Shown piece by piece: positions 56,978-64,000 of a stretch of 64,000 nucleotides of DNA. Both the position numbers and the translations under genes were made by a program. This DNA comes from Marinobacter gudaonensis (GTDB lineage Bacteria; Pseudomonadota; Gammaproteobacteria; Pseudomonadales; Oleiphilaceae), in contig NZ_FOYV01000001.1 in the NCBI RefSeq assembly GCF_900115175.1, positions 2,728,001 through 2,792,000 on the forward strand. Reading direction: 5' to 3'. Within the stretch, counting starts at the first letter, position 1. Every line of letters starts with the position of its first letter. Under the pieces are notes generated by a model. That model searched no databases and was not told the origin of the DNA. It saw only the letters and a list, made by a program, of their open reading frames with translations.

Positions 56978-57961
56978 ATGCCAACGACTGCTGACCAGAA
57001 TAGCGAATCCAGCATGCGCCACGTGATTTACGATCGCTTTGGCGAGCGTGATGTCCTGCAGGTGGTCCGGTCGGACGTACTGACACCCGCCGAGGGGCAG
57101 GTGCTGGTGCGGGTACACGGCGCAGGATTGAATCCCATCGACTGGAAAACCCGAAAGGGGCTGGGATTCGCGGCCCGGCAGATCGAAAATTCGCTGCCCT
57201 GGACACCGGGTTATGACATCGCCGGTGAAGTGGTGGCGGTTGGCGAACAGGTCACAACCCTGACCCCCGGTGATCGTGTCATGGGCATGGTCGGCTTTCC
57301 CGCCACGGGTGGCGGCTATTCGGAATACGCGGTGGCAGAGGCTGATGAGCTTGCCATTGTGCCGGAGGAGCTGGACCTGGTAACCGCGGGCGGGTTACCG
57401 CTGGCGGCCCTGACTGCCTGGCAGGGCCTGTTTGAGGTGGCCAAACTGGAAGCGGGCCAGAAGATCCTGATCCACGCCGGCGCCGGTGGTGTCGGCCATT
57501 TTGCCGTGCAGTTTGCCCGGGAGCGCGGCGCCCACGTGATTGCCACAGCCTCAGCCGGTAATCGCGATTTCCTGGCCGAGCTGGGCGTGCATGAGGTGAT
57601 TGACTACCGCACTACCGATATTGTCGAGGAGTGCTACGGTCTGGATGTGGTGCTGGACCTGATCGGTGGCGACACCGGCAAGCGCTCCCTGCACACCCTG
57701 GGCGAGCAGGGCGTGCTGGTGACCATACCCACCGTTACCGCCGACGAGATCATCAGCGAGGCGGAAGCCATGGGGTTGCGCGCCCATGGTATGACCGTGC
57801 GCCCCGACGTTTTCCATCTGGACGAGATCGCCGAGCTGATCGAGGACGGCGATGTCCGGGTCCACATCGAGAAAGCCTTCCCCCTCGAGGACGTGGCCCA
57901 GGCCCACGAGATGCTTGAGGGCGGGCACGTGCGCGGCAAGCTGGTGCTAGACTGCCGCTGA
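56978..57961 (+). CDS. NADPH:quinone oxidoreductase-like (MDR family)
   Basis: The 327-residue enzyme belongs to the zinc-free medium-chain dehydrogenase/reductase group. Visible segments are VLVRVHGAGLNPIDWKTRKG, TPGYDIAGEVVAVG, the nucleotide-binding ILIHAGAGGVGHFAVQFAR and HEVIDYRTTD. It likely reduces quinones or enals with NADPH. A GGAG lies upstream of the ATG at 56978; the conserved part begins at MRHVIYDRFG (Met13). Its last 15 bases overlap the end of the convergent antiporter gene. Confidence 0.88.
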   Translation: MPTTADQNSESSMRHVIYDRFGERDVLQVVRSDVLTPAEGQVLVRVHGAGLNPIDWKTRKGLGFAARQIENSLPWTPGYDIAGEVVAVGEQVTTLTPGDRVMGMVGFPATGGGYSEYAVAEADELAIVPEELDLVTAGGLPLAALTAWQGLFEVAKLEAGQKILIHAGAGGVGHFAVQFARERGAHVIATASAGNRDFLAELGVHEVIDYRTTDIVEECYGLDVVLDLIGGDTGKRSLHTLGEQGVLVTIPTVTADEIISEAEAMGLRAHGMTVRPDVFHLDEIAELIEDGDVRVHIEKAFPLEDVAQAHEMLEGGHVRGKLVLDCR

Positions 57962-59881
57962 GGGGTCTGTGCCGGCTGAGGGCTCTTTACTCGCTGAAGG
58001 CTCCTTGCTGGCTGAAGGCTCTTTACCCGCTGAAGGCTCCTTACTGGCTGAAGGCTCCTCCCCGCCGTCCTTGTCCTTGCGTTCCTTTCGGGCCTGGGGC
58101 GGCACCAGGCTGATCAGCACCCAGTCGTCCTCGGGTTTAAGTTCGTCCATGCTCCTTACCGGGGCCACACGTTCCTTGCTGTCGAAGGTGAACAGGACCA
58201 GAGCCTGGTTCTGGTATTTTTTCCGGAAGTCCTCGTACCCGAACTCTTCGCTGAGCTGGGTGGTTTTCACCGTGTAGCCCTGACTCACCAGGCTGGCGAG
58301 CTTGGCATAGCTTACGCCATCGAACAGTCCCCGGGTCATCTGGATTTTCTCGGCGGTCTGGTGCCGGGCCTTCTGGTCCTGGTCACCCTCGGCCAGGCTG
58401 AACACGCACTTGTTCCCGAACCAGTCCAGGAAGTGGTAGGTGGCCAGGGAGTTCATGTGTTTGTAGGGTGAGATCACCAGCAGGTTGCCGATGCCGGTCA
58501 GGTCCAGGTGCGTGGAGGCGTGCTCCGACACCGGGTTACCGAAATACACCTGCAGATTATCCATGCGCGCCTGGCGCACATTCTCCCAGTTGGTGTCCGC
58601 AAGGGTGACCGGCACCTCGTACTTCTTCAGGGCCTTTCCGATCATCCGCGCCACGGGGTTGGCGCCCAGAATCAGGAAGCCGTACTCCGCAGGCTCGGCG
58701 ACTTTCAGCAGTCTCGCCACCGGTCGGGCTGTCAGGCTCTGTATGGTGACCGTGGCGATGATCAGCATGAATACCAGGGGCACCAGGGCGGCGGCACTCT
58801 CATAGCCGAGCTTCTGAAGCTGGAATGCGAACAACGCTGACACCGCCGCGGCCACAATGCCCCGGGGCGCTATCCAGCTGAGGAACAGTTTCTCCCGCCA
58901 GTTCAGGCTGGTGCCAATGGCGGACAGGAAGATACTCAGAGGACGAGCCACCAGTATCAGGAGTGCCAGCACCGCCACCAGGCCCCAGCCGAGCTCGGCA
59001 ATGGCAGAGAATTCCACCCGCGCTGCCAGAATAATGAACAGGGCGGAGATCAGCAGTACGCTCAGGGATTCCTTGAACTCCAGGATGCTTTCGATCGGTA
59101 CCTGCTTCATGTTGGCCATCCAGATGCCCATGACCGTTACGGTCAACAGGCCGGACTCATGGGCCAGTTCATTGGAAATGGCGTAGACACCGAGCATGAA
59201 GGTCAGGGTGCCTGCGTTGTGCAGGTACTGGGGAATCCAGTGCTTGCGAAGCACAATGCCGTTCAGGTAACCGGCAATGGCGCCGATGGCGAAACCCACG
59301 AGCAGGGTTTTGCCAAAGATGTAGAGAGAGTGGCCGAACACGTTGCCCTGGCCCCAGGACACGATGCCCTCGAACACCAGAACGGCCAGCAGGGCACCCA
59401 CCGGATCAATGATGATGCCTTCCCAGCGTAGTATGTTGGCCAGTTTGGCATCTGGACGCACCGACCGCAGCAGTGGTGCAATCACCGTCGGGCCGGTAAC
59501 AATGGAAATGGCGCCGAACAGCAGGGCCACCGCCCAGGACACATCGAGAATCCAGCGGGCGGCCAGGGTGCCTATGATGCAGGTAACAATGGACCCCACC
59601 GGAATCAGATTGCGGACCATCTTGCCGTGGCCGCGGATTTCCTCATAGCGCAGGGTCAGGCTGCCCTCGAACAGGATAATGGCAACCGCCAGGGAAATGA
59701 CCGGGAATAGCAGGTCTCCGAACACTACCTCCGGTGCCAGGAAGCCCAGAACCGGGCCTGCCGCGATGCCCCCCGCCAACAGGAACAGGATGGCCGGCAT
59801 CCGGACCCGCCAGGCAAGCCACTGGCAGAACAGGGATAGGACGCCAATGCTGGCAAGAAGCAGGACAGTACTGACAGGCAT
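57947..59881 (-). CDS. Monovalent cation:proton antiporter with RCK-like domain
   Basis: This 644-residue membrane protein has about 12 spans of the Na+/H+ exchanger family (CPA1/CPA2 type; GPTVIAPLLRSV and SWIAPRGIVAAAVSALFAF) and a C-terminal TrkA-N-like nucleotide-binding domain (about 395-540, FLILGANPVARMIG). It exchanges Na+ or K+ for H+. The extreme C-terminus has a hexapeptide repeat KEPSAS/KEPSAG, four to five copies, probably a flexible tail. tcdA lies 36 bases upstream on the same strand. Confidence 0.88.
   Translation of the reverse strand: MPVSTVLLLASIGVLSLFCQWLAWRVRMPAILFLLAGGIAAGPVLGFLAPEVVFGDLLFPVISLAVAIILFEGSLTLRYEEIRGHGKMVRNLIPVGSIVTCIIGTLAARWILDVSWAVALLFGAISIVTGPTVIAPLLRSVRPDAKLANILRWEGIIIDPVGALLAVLVFEGIVSWGQGNVFGHSLYIFGKTLLVGFAIGAIAGYLNGIVLRKHWIPQYLHNAGTLTFMLGVYAISNELAHESGLLTVTVMGIWMANMKQVPIESILEFKESLSVLLISALFIILAARVEFSAIAELGWGLVAVLALLILVARPLSIFLSAIGTSLNWREKLFLSWIAPRGIVAAAVSALFAFQLQKLGYESAAALVPLVFMLIIATVTIQSLTARPVARLLKVAEPAEYGFLILGANPVARMIGKALKKYEVPVTLADTNWENVRQARMDNLQVYFGNPVSEHASTHLDLTGIGNLLVISPYKHMNSLATYHFLDWFGNKCVFSLAEGDQDQKARHQTAEKIQMTRGLFDGVSYAKLASLVSQGYTVKTTQLSEEFGYEDFRKKYQNQALVLFTFDSKERVAPVRSMDELKPEDDWVLISLVPPQARKERKDKDGGEEPSASKEPSAGKEPSASKEPSASKEPSAGTDPSAAV
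57975..58058 (-). repeat. 18-bp tandem repeat in the antiporter C-terminus
   Basis: Units beginning GCTGAAGGCTC repeat every 18 bases for four full copies and a 12-base partial copy (first copy GCTGAGGGCTC). They encode the KEPSA(S/G) hexapeptide. The number of copies may vary by slippage. It is not a CRISPR array: there are no spacers. Confidence 0.9.
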
Positions 59882-59917
59882 AATGAATTCAGGTCCCTTG
59901 ATCGGTGAATGATGGAG

Positions 59918-60709
59918 TTACGAGCTGGCGCGTCGGGCAATCCGGTTCAGAATCCGGGACGCCGCGAAAAAACCGAAACTGGCGGTCACCGGGCTGGCGG
60001 CGCCAAAGCCGGAGGCGCAGTCGAGGCGAACCGGGCCATCGGTGGCCGGCTTCTGCAGGCAGACTTCGCCGTCTCCGGCAGGATACGTCAGCTGCTCGAG
60101 GGAGTATACGGCCTCGATGCCGAAGCGGCGCTTGGGGTTGCGGGAAAAACCGTATTCCCGTCTGAGCAGGTTACGGACCTTGGCCAGCAGTGGGTCCTGG
60201 GTGGTCTTGCTGAGATCCGCCACCTGGATCTGGGTCGGGTCCATCTGTCCGCCGGCACCACCGGCGCACACCAGCGGGATCTTGCGGCGCTGGCAGTGGG
60301 CAATGAGGGCCGCCTTGGCCTTGACGCTGTCGATGGCATCCACCACGCCGGTCATCTGTTCGGTAATCAGGTCGGCCACATTTTTGGTGGTCAGGAATCC
60401 GAAGTGCACGCGGATATCGGCGACCGGGTTGATCGCCCTGAGCCGGTCTGCCATGGCGTCGGTCTTGGTGCGCCCGTACTGGCCCTCAAGGGCATGGAGC
60501 TGGCGGTTGGTGTTGGACACGCAAACGTCGTCCATATCGATCAGGGTCAGGGTGCCAATGCCGCTGCGTGCCAGGGATTCGGCGGCCCAGGAGCCAACAC
60601 CGCCCAGGCCGACGATGGCTATGTGGGCGTCCCGGAACGCAGTCAGGGCCCTGCGACCGTAGAGTCGTTCAATGCCGCCAAAGCGGAACGCGTAGTCGTT
60701 GGCTTTCAT
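59918..60709 (-). CDS. tcdA: tRNA threonylcarbamoyladenosine dehydratase
   Basis: TcdA (CsdL) uses ATP to cyclise t6A37 in tRNA. The 263-residue protein has the E1-like ThiF fold: FGGIERLYGRRALTAFRDAHIAIVGLGGVGSWAAESLARSGIG, LIDMDDVCVSNTNRQLHAL, and the MDPTQIQVADLSKTTQDPLL region. The C-terminus keeps CASGFGAASPVTASFGF. The ATG at 60709 has GAGGA upstream; earlier in-frame ATGs add no homology. It precedes the antiporter gene on the same strand. Confidence 0.92.
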   Translation of the reverse strand: MKANDYAFRFGGIERLYGRRALTAFRDAHIAIVGLGGVGSWAAESLARSGIGTLTLIDMDDVCVSNTNRQLHALEGQYGRTKTDAMADRLRAINPVADIRVHFGFLTTKNVADLITEQMTGVVDAIDSVKAKAALIAHCQRRKIPLVCAGGAGGQMDPTQIQVADLSKTTQDPLLAKVRNLLRREYGFSRNPKRRFGIEAVYSLEQLTYPAGDGEVCLQKPATDGPVRLDCASGFGAASPVTASFGFFAASRILNRIARRASS

Positions 60710-60795
60710 GGTGTCCTCGTGAGCGAGGCGAAATATCCGCCAGAACCAAAGGGCGCCATTGTAACCCAGCGATTGCATCGACAAAAAATGCCCAT

Positions 60796-60826
60796 AAAAA
60801 AAGCCACGCGGGGCGTGGCTTTAAAA
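60796..60826 (-). terminator. Rho-independent terminator after the acyl-CoA dehydrogenase gene
   Basis: AAAGCCACGC, loop GGG, GCGTGGCTTT with an adjacent A-run on the plus strand gives a T-run on the minus strand. A second hairpin (GCCCAGT ... ACTGGGC) lies just before it at 60829-60852. Confidence 0.85.
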
Positions 60827-60938
60827 TTGCCCAGTCCGACGGAGAACTGGGCAGGACTAGTTCAGAGACACTAATCAACGTGCCTATTATCGGTTGGAGT
60901 ACTGGCGCGCTGAAGGTCAGAAGCTGCCAGATGCCGGT

Positions 60939-60976
60939 CATTTCCGGCCAGGGCAGTCGCGCCCTGGCCGATGACC
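60939..60976. other. Long stem-loop at the 3' end of the acyl-CoA dehydrogenase gene
   Basis: GGCCAGGGC (60946-60954) and GCCCTGGCC (60961-60969) pair perfectly around a six-base loop; CGGTCAT and ATGACCG extend the stem across a bulge. It lies just after the stop codon. There is no T-run, so it may be an mRNA-stabilising 3' structure. Confidence 0.5.
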
Positions 60977-60978
60977 GC

Positions 60979-62754
60979 TTACGCCGCCCAGTGATCGTCC
61001 TCAAACGCCATCAGGCTATCCTTGCCGCTCTGGATGTCCTCCAGCAGCCAGTGCACCTCGGGCAGCAGCTTCTGGAAGTAGAAGCGGGCCGAAACCACTT
61101 TGCTCTCCAGCAACGGCTTGTTGCCCTCGCCAGCGGCCAGTTGCCGGTTGGCCACGTTGGCCATCCGGGACCACAGGTAGCCGATCACGGTCAGGGCCAT
61201 CAGGCGTAGATAAGGCGTGGCCGCCGCGCCGGCCTGCTCCGGATCTTTGGGCGCGTTGGAGGCGAGCCACAGGGTGGCGCTTTCCAGAGCCTTGATGGCG
61301 CCCTTCAGCTCCTCGCCGTGCGGCGCATCGGGGTTGTCCTTGAGATAGCCACCAAGCACACCGAACAGTCCACGGACCAGTTGCCCGCCTTTCAGGCTCA
61401 GCTTTCGGCCCACCAGATCCATTGCCTGGATGCCGTTGGTGCCCTCGTAGATCCGGGCAATCCGGCCGTCCCGGACCAGTTGCTCCAGCGGCCAGTCGGT
61501 GGTGAAGCCGGAACCGCCCAGAACCTGCAAACCGGTGTTGGCGTTGTTGAAGCCTTCGTCGGTGAGGAAGGCTTTCACCACCGGAGTCAGCAGCTGCACC
61601 AGATCGTCAGCCGATTCACGCACGGCTTCGTCCGGGTGGGCAGCAGACAGATCCAGCTGGTGGCCGGTAAACAGGGCCAGGGCCCGCATCCCCTCGTTCA
61701 GCACTTTCTGGCGCATCAGCATGCGGCGCACATCCGGGTGCACGATGATCGGGTCTGCGGGGCCGTCGGGGTTCTTGGGGCCGCTCAGTGAACGGCTCTG
61801 CAGGCGCTCGCGGGCGAAGCCCAGGCTTTCCTGATAGGCCATTTCGGCCAGCCCCAGGCCCTGCATGCCCACCATCAGGCGGGCCTCGTTCATCATGGTG
61901 AACATGGCGCGCATGCCGTCGTTGGGCTCGCCCACCAGCCAGCCTTTGGCGCCCTCAAAGTTCATCACACAGGTGGCAGAGCCCTTGATGCCCATCTTGT
62001 GCTCAAGGCCGCCACAGAACGCCGGGTTGCGTTCCCCGGAGTCCGGCAGGAACTTGGGCACTACGAACAATGAGATACCCTTGGTGGTGTCCGGTGCGCC
62101 CGGTAGCTTGGCCAGGACCAGGTGCACGATGTTGTCCACCAGGTCGTGTTCGCCGCCGGTAATCCAGATCTTGGTGCCCTCGATGGCGTAGCTGCCATCG
62201 TCGTTGGGAGTGGCCCGGGTTCGGATCATGCCCAGGTCGGTACCGCACTGGGGCTCGGTCAGGCACATGGTTCCGGTCCATTCGCCCGAGATCAGCTTTT
62301 CCAGGTAGGTCTGCTTGAGTTCGTCCGAACCGTGCGTATAAAGGGCGCTGATGGCGCCGTGGGTCAGGCCGGGGTACATGCCCAGTGACAGATTGGTGGA
62401 GCAGACCATCTCGTCCACTACAAACTTCAGGGTGTGGGGCAGGCCCTGGCCTCCGAACTCCAGCGGTGCGTCCAGCGCGGTCCAGCCACCCTCGACAAAC
62501 TTCCGGTAGGCCTCCTTGAAGCCCTCGGGTGTTGTCACCGACCGGGATTCCGGATCGTAGTGGCAACCCTCACGATCGCCGGCAGTGTTCGTAGGCTGAA
62601 TCACCTCGGCCGCCAGCTTGCCTGCCTCGTCGATCACCGCCGAAATCAGATCCGGTGTCGCATCGGCGTATTTTTCCAGCTCGTGCAGCCGGTCTACACC
62701 CAGAACATCGAACAATAGAAAGCGAAGGTCATTCGCCGGAGCCTGGTATTGCAT
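60979..62754 (-). CDS. Acyl-CoA dehydrogenase (DmdC/FadE-like large form)
   Basis: The 591-residue flavoenzyme oxidises an acyl-CoA to the enoyl-CoA. Conserved parts are CLTEPQCGTDLGMIRTRA, IEGTKIWITGGEHDL, MNEARLMVGMQGLGLAEMAYQ, and the catalytic-base region IARIYEGTNGIQAMDLVGRKL. The extra C-terminal domain (about 470-585) and length place it with the roughly 600-residue group that includes methylmercaptopropionyl-CoA dehydrogenase DmdC and related fatty-acid enzymes. The substrate cannot be set from sequence. The start has GGGAGAG upstream. It is divergent from the SDR gene. Confidence 0.88.
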   Translation of the reverse strand: MQYQAPANDLRFLLFDVLGVDRLHELEKYADATPDLISAVIDEAGKLAAEVIQPTNTAGDREGCHYDPESRSVTTPEGFKEAYRKFVEGGWTALDAPLEFGGQGLPHTLKFVVDEMVCSTNLSLGMYPGLTHGAISALYTHGSDELKQTYLEKLISGEWTGTMCLTEPQCGTDLGMIRTRATPNDDGSYAIEGTKIWITGGEHDLVDNIVHLVLAKLPGAPDTTKGISLFVVPKFLPDSGERNPAFCGGLEHKMGIKGSATCVMNFEGAKGWLVGEPNDGMRAMFTMMNEARLMVGMQGLGLAEMAYQESLGFARERLQSRSLSGPKNPDGPADPIIVHPDVRRMLMRQKVLNEGMRALALFTGHQLDLSAAHPDEAVRESADDLVQLLTPVVKAFLTDEGFNNANTGLQVLGGSGFTTDWPLEQLVRDGRIARIYEGTNGIQAMDLVGRKLSLKGGQLVRGLFGVLGGYLKDNPDAPHGEELKGAIKALESATLWLASNAPKDPEQAGAAATPYLRLMALTVIGYLWSRMANVANRQLAAGEGNKPLLESKVVSARFYFQKLLPEVHWLLEDIQSGKDSLMAFEDDHWAA

Positions 62755-62796
62755 GGATTCTCTCCCAGTTGCGCTGTGTAATCATGGGTTTGCATC

Positions 62797-62810
62797 GTTT
62801 CTGAAGAAAC
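62797..62810. promoter_or_regulatory. Inverted repeat GTTTCT-GA-AGAAAC
   Basis: A perfect 6-2-6 inverted repeat lies 43 bases before the acyl-CoA dehydrogenase start and 129 before the divergent SDR start. It is a possible operator for a fatty-acid regulator, but no such assignment can be made from the sequence alone. Confidence 0.35.
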
Positions 62811-62938
62811 CCGTCCAGGAACCATAAACAGGAATTGGAACACCGGTTTCATACGATCGTTTTAATTTGCTGGTTCACTGCCACCAGGGTCCAGACGCCA
62901 GATTCTGCGTATGTACTGGTTCAGCCAGGAGGAATGCC

Positions 62939-63682
62939 ATGAAACGAGTTGTCATTGCCGGCGTCTCCGGCGCCATTGGTGGGGCGCTGGCCCAGCGGTT
63001 GCTGCAGCGGGAGCCGGATACCCGGGTGATTGGCCTTTGCCGGAACCCGGACGCCGCGCCCGAGCCTTTGCGCACGGAAGAACGCTGTACCCTGTTGCCC
63101 TGGGACGCCGAGGACCCAGCGTCGCCCCGGGCGGTTGCCGAGGCCCTGGAACCAGTCCTGGGACGGGATGACGGCATTGACACCTTCATCTACGCGGCCG
63201 GTCTGCTGCACGGCCAGGGCATGTTTCCGGAGAAGCGGCTGGAGGATCTGGAACCGGCCAATCTGGCGCGGGCGTTTGCTGTTAACGCCACCGGATTTGG
63301 TCTGCTTGCCCGGGCGTTGCTGCCCTGGCTGCGACATCGGGAGTTCAAGCGGATAGCGGCCATCTCGGCCAAGGTCGGGTCAATTACCGACAACGGGTTT
63401 GGCGGCTGGTATGCCTATCGCAGCTCGAAGGCGGCGCTGAATATGCTGGTGCGCAATCTGTCCATCGAGCTGCCGCGTCGATGCAAACCGATTGCCTGCG
63501 TGGCCCTGCATCCGGGCACAACGGAATCGGCCCTCAGTGAGCCGTTCAGCCAGTCGCTGGCCAAACTGAAGGTGCACACACCGGCACAAACCGCGGATAA
63601 CCTGGTCAGGGTGCTGGAGGGGCTGGGGGACGAAAGCAACGGCCGGTTCTTCAGTTGGGATGGCTCGGAACTGCCGTGGTAG
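62939..63682 (+). CDS. Short-chain dehydrogenase/reductase
   Basis: The 247-residue protein has a Rossmann N-terminus (VVIAGVSGAIGGALAQRLL), the mid-section FIYAAGLLHGQG, and YAYRSSKAALNM with the catalytic Tyr and Lys (YxxxK). The Ser is in AAISAKVGSITDN. It is an NAD(P)-dependent oxidoreductase of unknown substrate. AGGAGG precedes the ATG at 62939, MKRVVIAGVSG. It is convergent with the SbtA-like gene and divergent from the acyl-CoA dehydrogenase gene. Confidence 0.88.
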   Translation: MKRVVIAGVSGAIGGALAQRLLQREPDTRVIGLCRNPDAAPEPLRTEERCTLLPWDAEDPASPRAVAEALEPVLGRDDGIDTFIYAAGLLHGQGMFPEKRLEDLEPANLARAFAVNATGFGLLARALLPWLRHREFKRIAAISAKVGSITDNGFGGWYAYRSSKAALNMLVRNLSIELPRRCKPIACVALHPGTTESALSEPFSQSLAKLKVHTPAQTADNLVRVLEGLGDESNGRFFSWDGSELPW

Positions 63683-63688
63683 GGGACA

Positions 63689-64000
63689 CTAGACCGGTAC
63701 CGCCCAGCTGAGCAGGTTGTAGTAGAGGCCGATCCCGACCAGCACGTTGAACGGGAAGGTCACGCCCAGAGAGGCCAGCATGGCCAGGCCAATGTCGGCG
63801 TCGGGCACGGCATGGCGCACGGCTACCGGAGCGGCGATGTAGGACGCGCTGGCGGTCAGGGTGGCGAGAATCACGGTGGAGCCGGTGCCAAGCCCCAGCA
63901 GGGTGCCCACCGTAAGGCCCGCGACCGAAAGCACCGGCGGCATGGCCAGCCCGAACAGCACCACCCGCCAATGTCGCAACTTCAGATTACGCAGGGTTTC
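63689..64000 (-). CDS. SbtA-like sodium-dependent bicarbonate permease, C-terminus (partial)
   Basis: The open frame runs past the window edge, so this is the last 103 residues of a larger membrane protein. It has two or three spans and the family segment ILATLTASASYIAAPVAVRHAVPDADIGLAMLASLGVTFPFNVLVGIGLYY, as in SbtA-type bicarbonate transporters (DUF897). A TTG at 63979 is an ordinary internal Leu, not the start. Stop TAG at 63689. The gene ends just after the convergent SDR gene. Confidence 0.8.
   Translation of the reverse strand, partial: ETLRNLKLRHWRVVLFGLAMPPVLSVAGLTVGTLLGLGTGSTVILATLTASASYIAAPVAVRHAVPDADIGLAMLASLGVTFPFNVLVGIGLYYNLLSWAVPV

Noticed and set aside
57975..58058. Possible CRISPR-like repeat array
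   Set aside because: The 18-bp units are contiguous with no spacers and encode a hexapeptide in frame in the antiporter gene.

Overview
The window is dense, GC-rich chromosomal DNA from a free-living gammaproteobacterium. Gene content and order resemble the conserved Pseudomonas block around hemCDXY, algZR, argH, cyaA, lysA-dapF, xerC, trxA-rho and ubiD. Protein style (RMF-like protein, DUF2789, PlpD-type autotransporter, DmdC-like acyl-CoA dehydrogenase) points to Marinobacter or a close relative. That assignment is inference from gene content, not from a search. I found no rRNA, tRNA, CRISPR array, insertion sequence or prophage. Nearly all the sequence is coding and most genes are core.

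Layout. Positions 1-2343 hold an exported copper-radical-oxidase-like kelch protein and the first codons of a second exported protein. Positions 2448-10361 carry rep, a REC-GGDEF-EAL protein, tex and gshA. Positions 10483-16258 hold an RMF-like gene, a stand-alone FliL-like gene, dsbB, the anti-sigma gene rsd/algQ, an FKBP lipoprotein, two small conserved genes and an ABC-F ATPase. Positions 16283-25467 hold ppx, trxA, a molybdenum-cofactor cluster (moaB-moeA-moaD-moaE) lying between trxA and rho, a striking intergenic palindrome, then ubiD with an iron-sulfur flavin reductase. Positions 25496-31535 are the haem operon hemC-hemD-hemX-hemY and the LytTR two-component pair algZ-algR, divergent from argH.

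Positions 33077-38486 place a partly degenerate PAS-GGDEF-EAL protein divergently from class I adenylate cyclase. Positions 38555-44197 form a forward run lptM-lysA-dapF-DUF484-xerC-diguanylate cyclase. Positions 44194-54338 are more accessory: an orphan BvgS-like histidine kinase, a secreted small protein, a type Vd patatin autotransporter with an unknown partner gene, a GntR regulator, an AraC regulator-cardiolipin synthase pair, and a 32-codon open frame with a strong Shine-Dalgarno site and its own terminator. The remainder is lipid, redox and transport metabolism: esterase, strictosidine-synthase-like protein, thioesterase, quinone oxidoreductase, K+/Na+:H+ antiporter, tcdA, acyl-CoA dehydrogenase, SDR and the end of an SbtA-like permease.

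Recurring themes are second-messenger signalling (three GGDEF proteins, all with an RxxD inhibitory site, plus CyaA), envelope redox and lipid functions, and cofactor biosynthesis (haem, molybdopterin, ubiquinone, glutathione). I saw no clearly new multi-gene system. The best leads are the copper-radical-oxidase-like locus, the small ORF between the AraC regulator and the esterase, the 107-bp palindromic element, and the c-di-GMP/cAMP gene pair.
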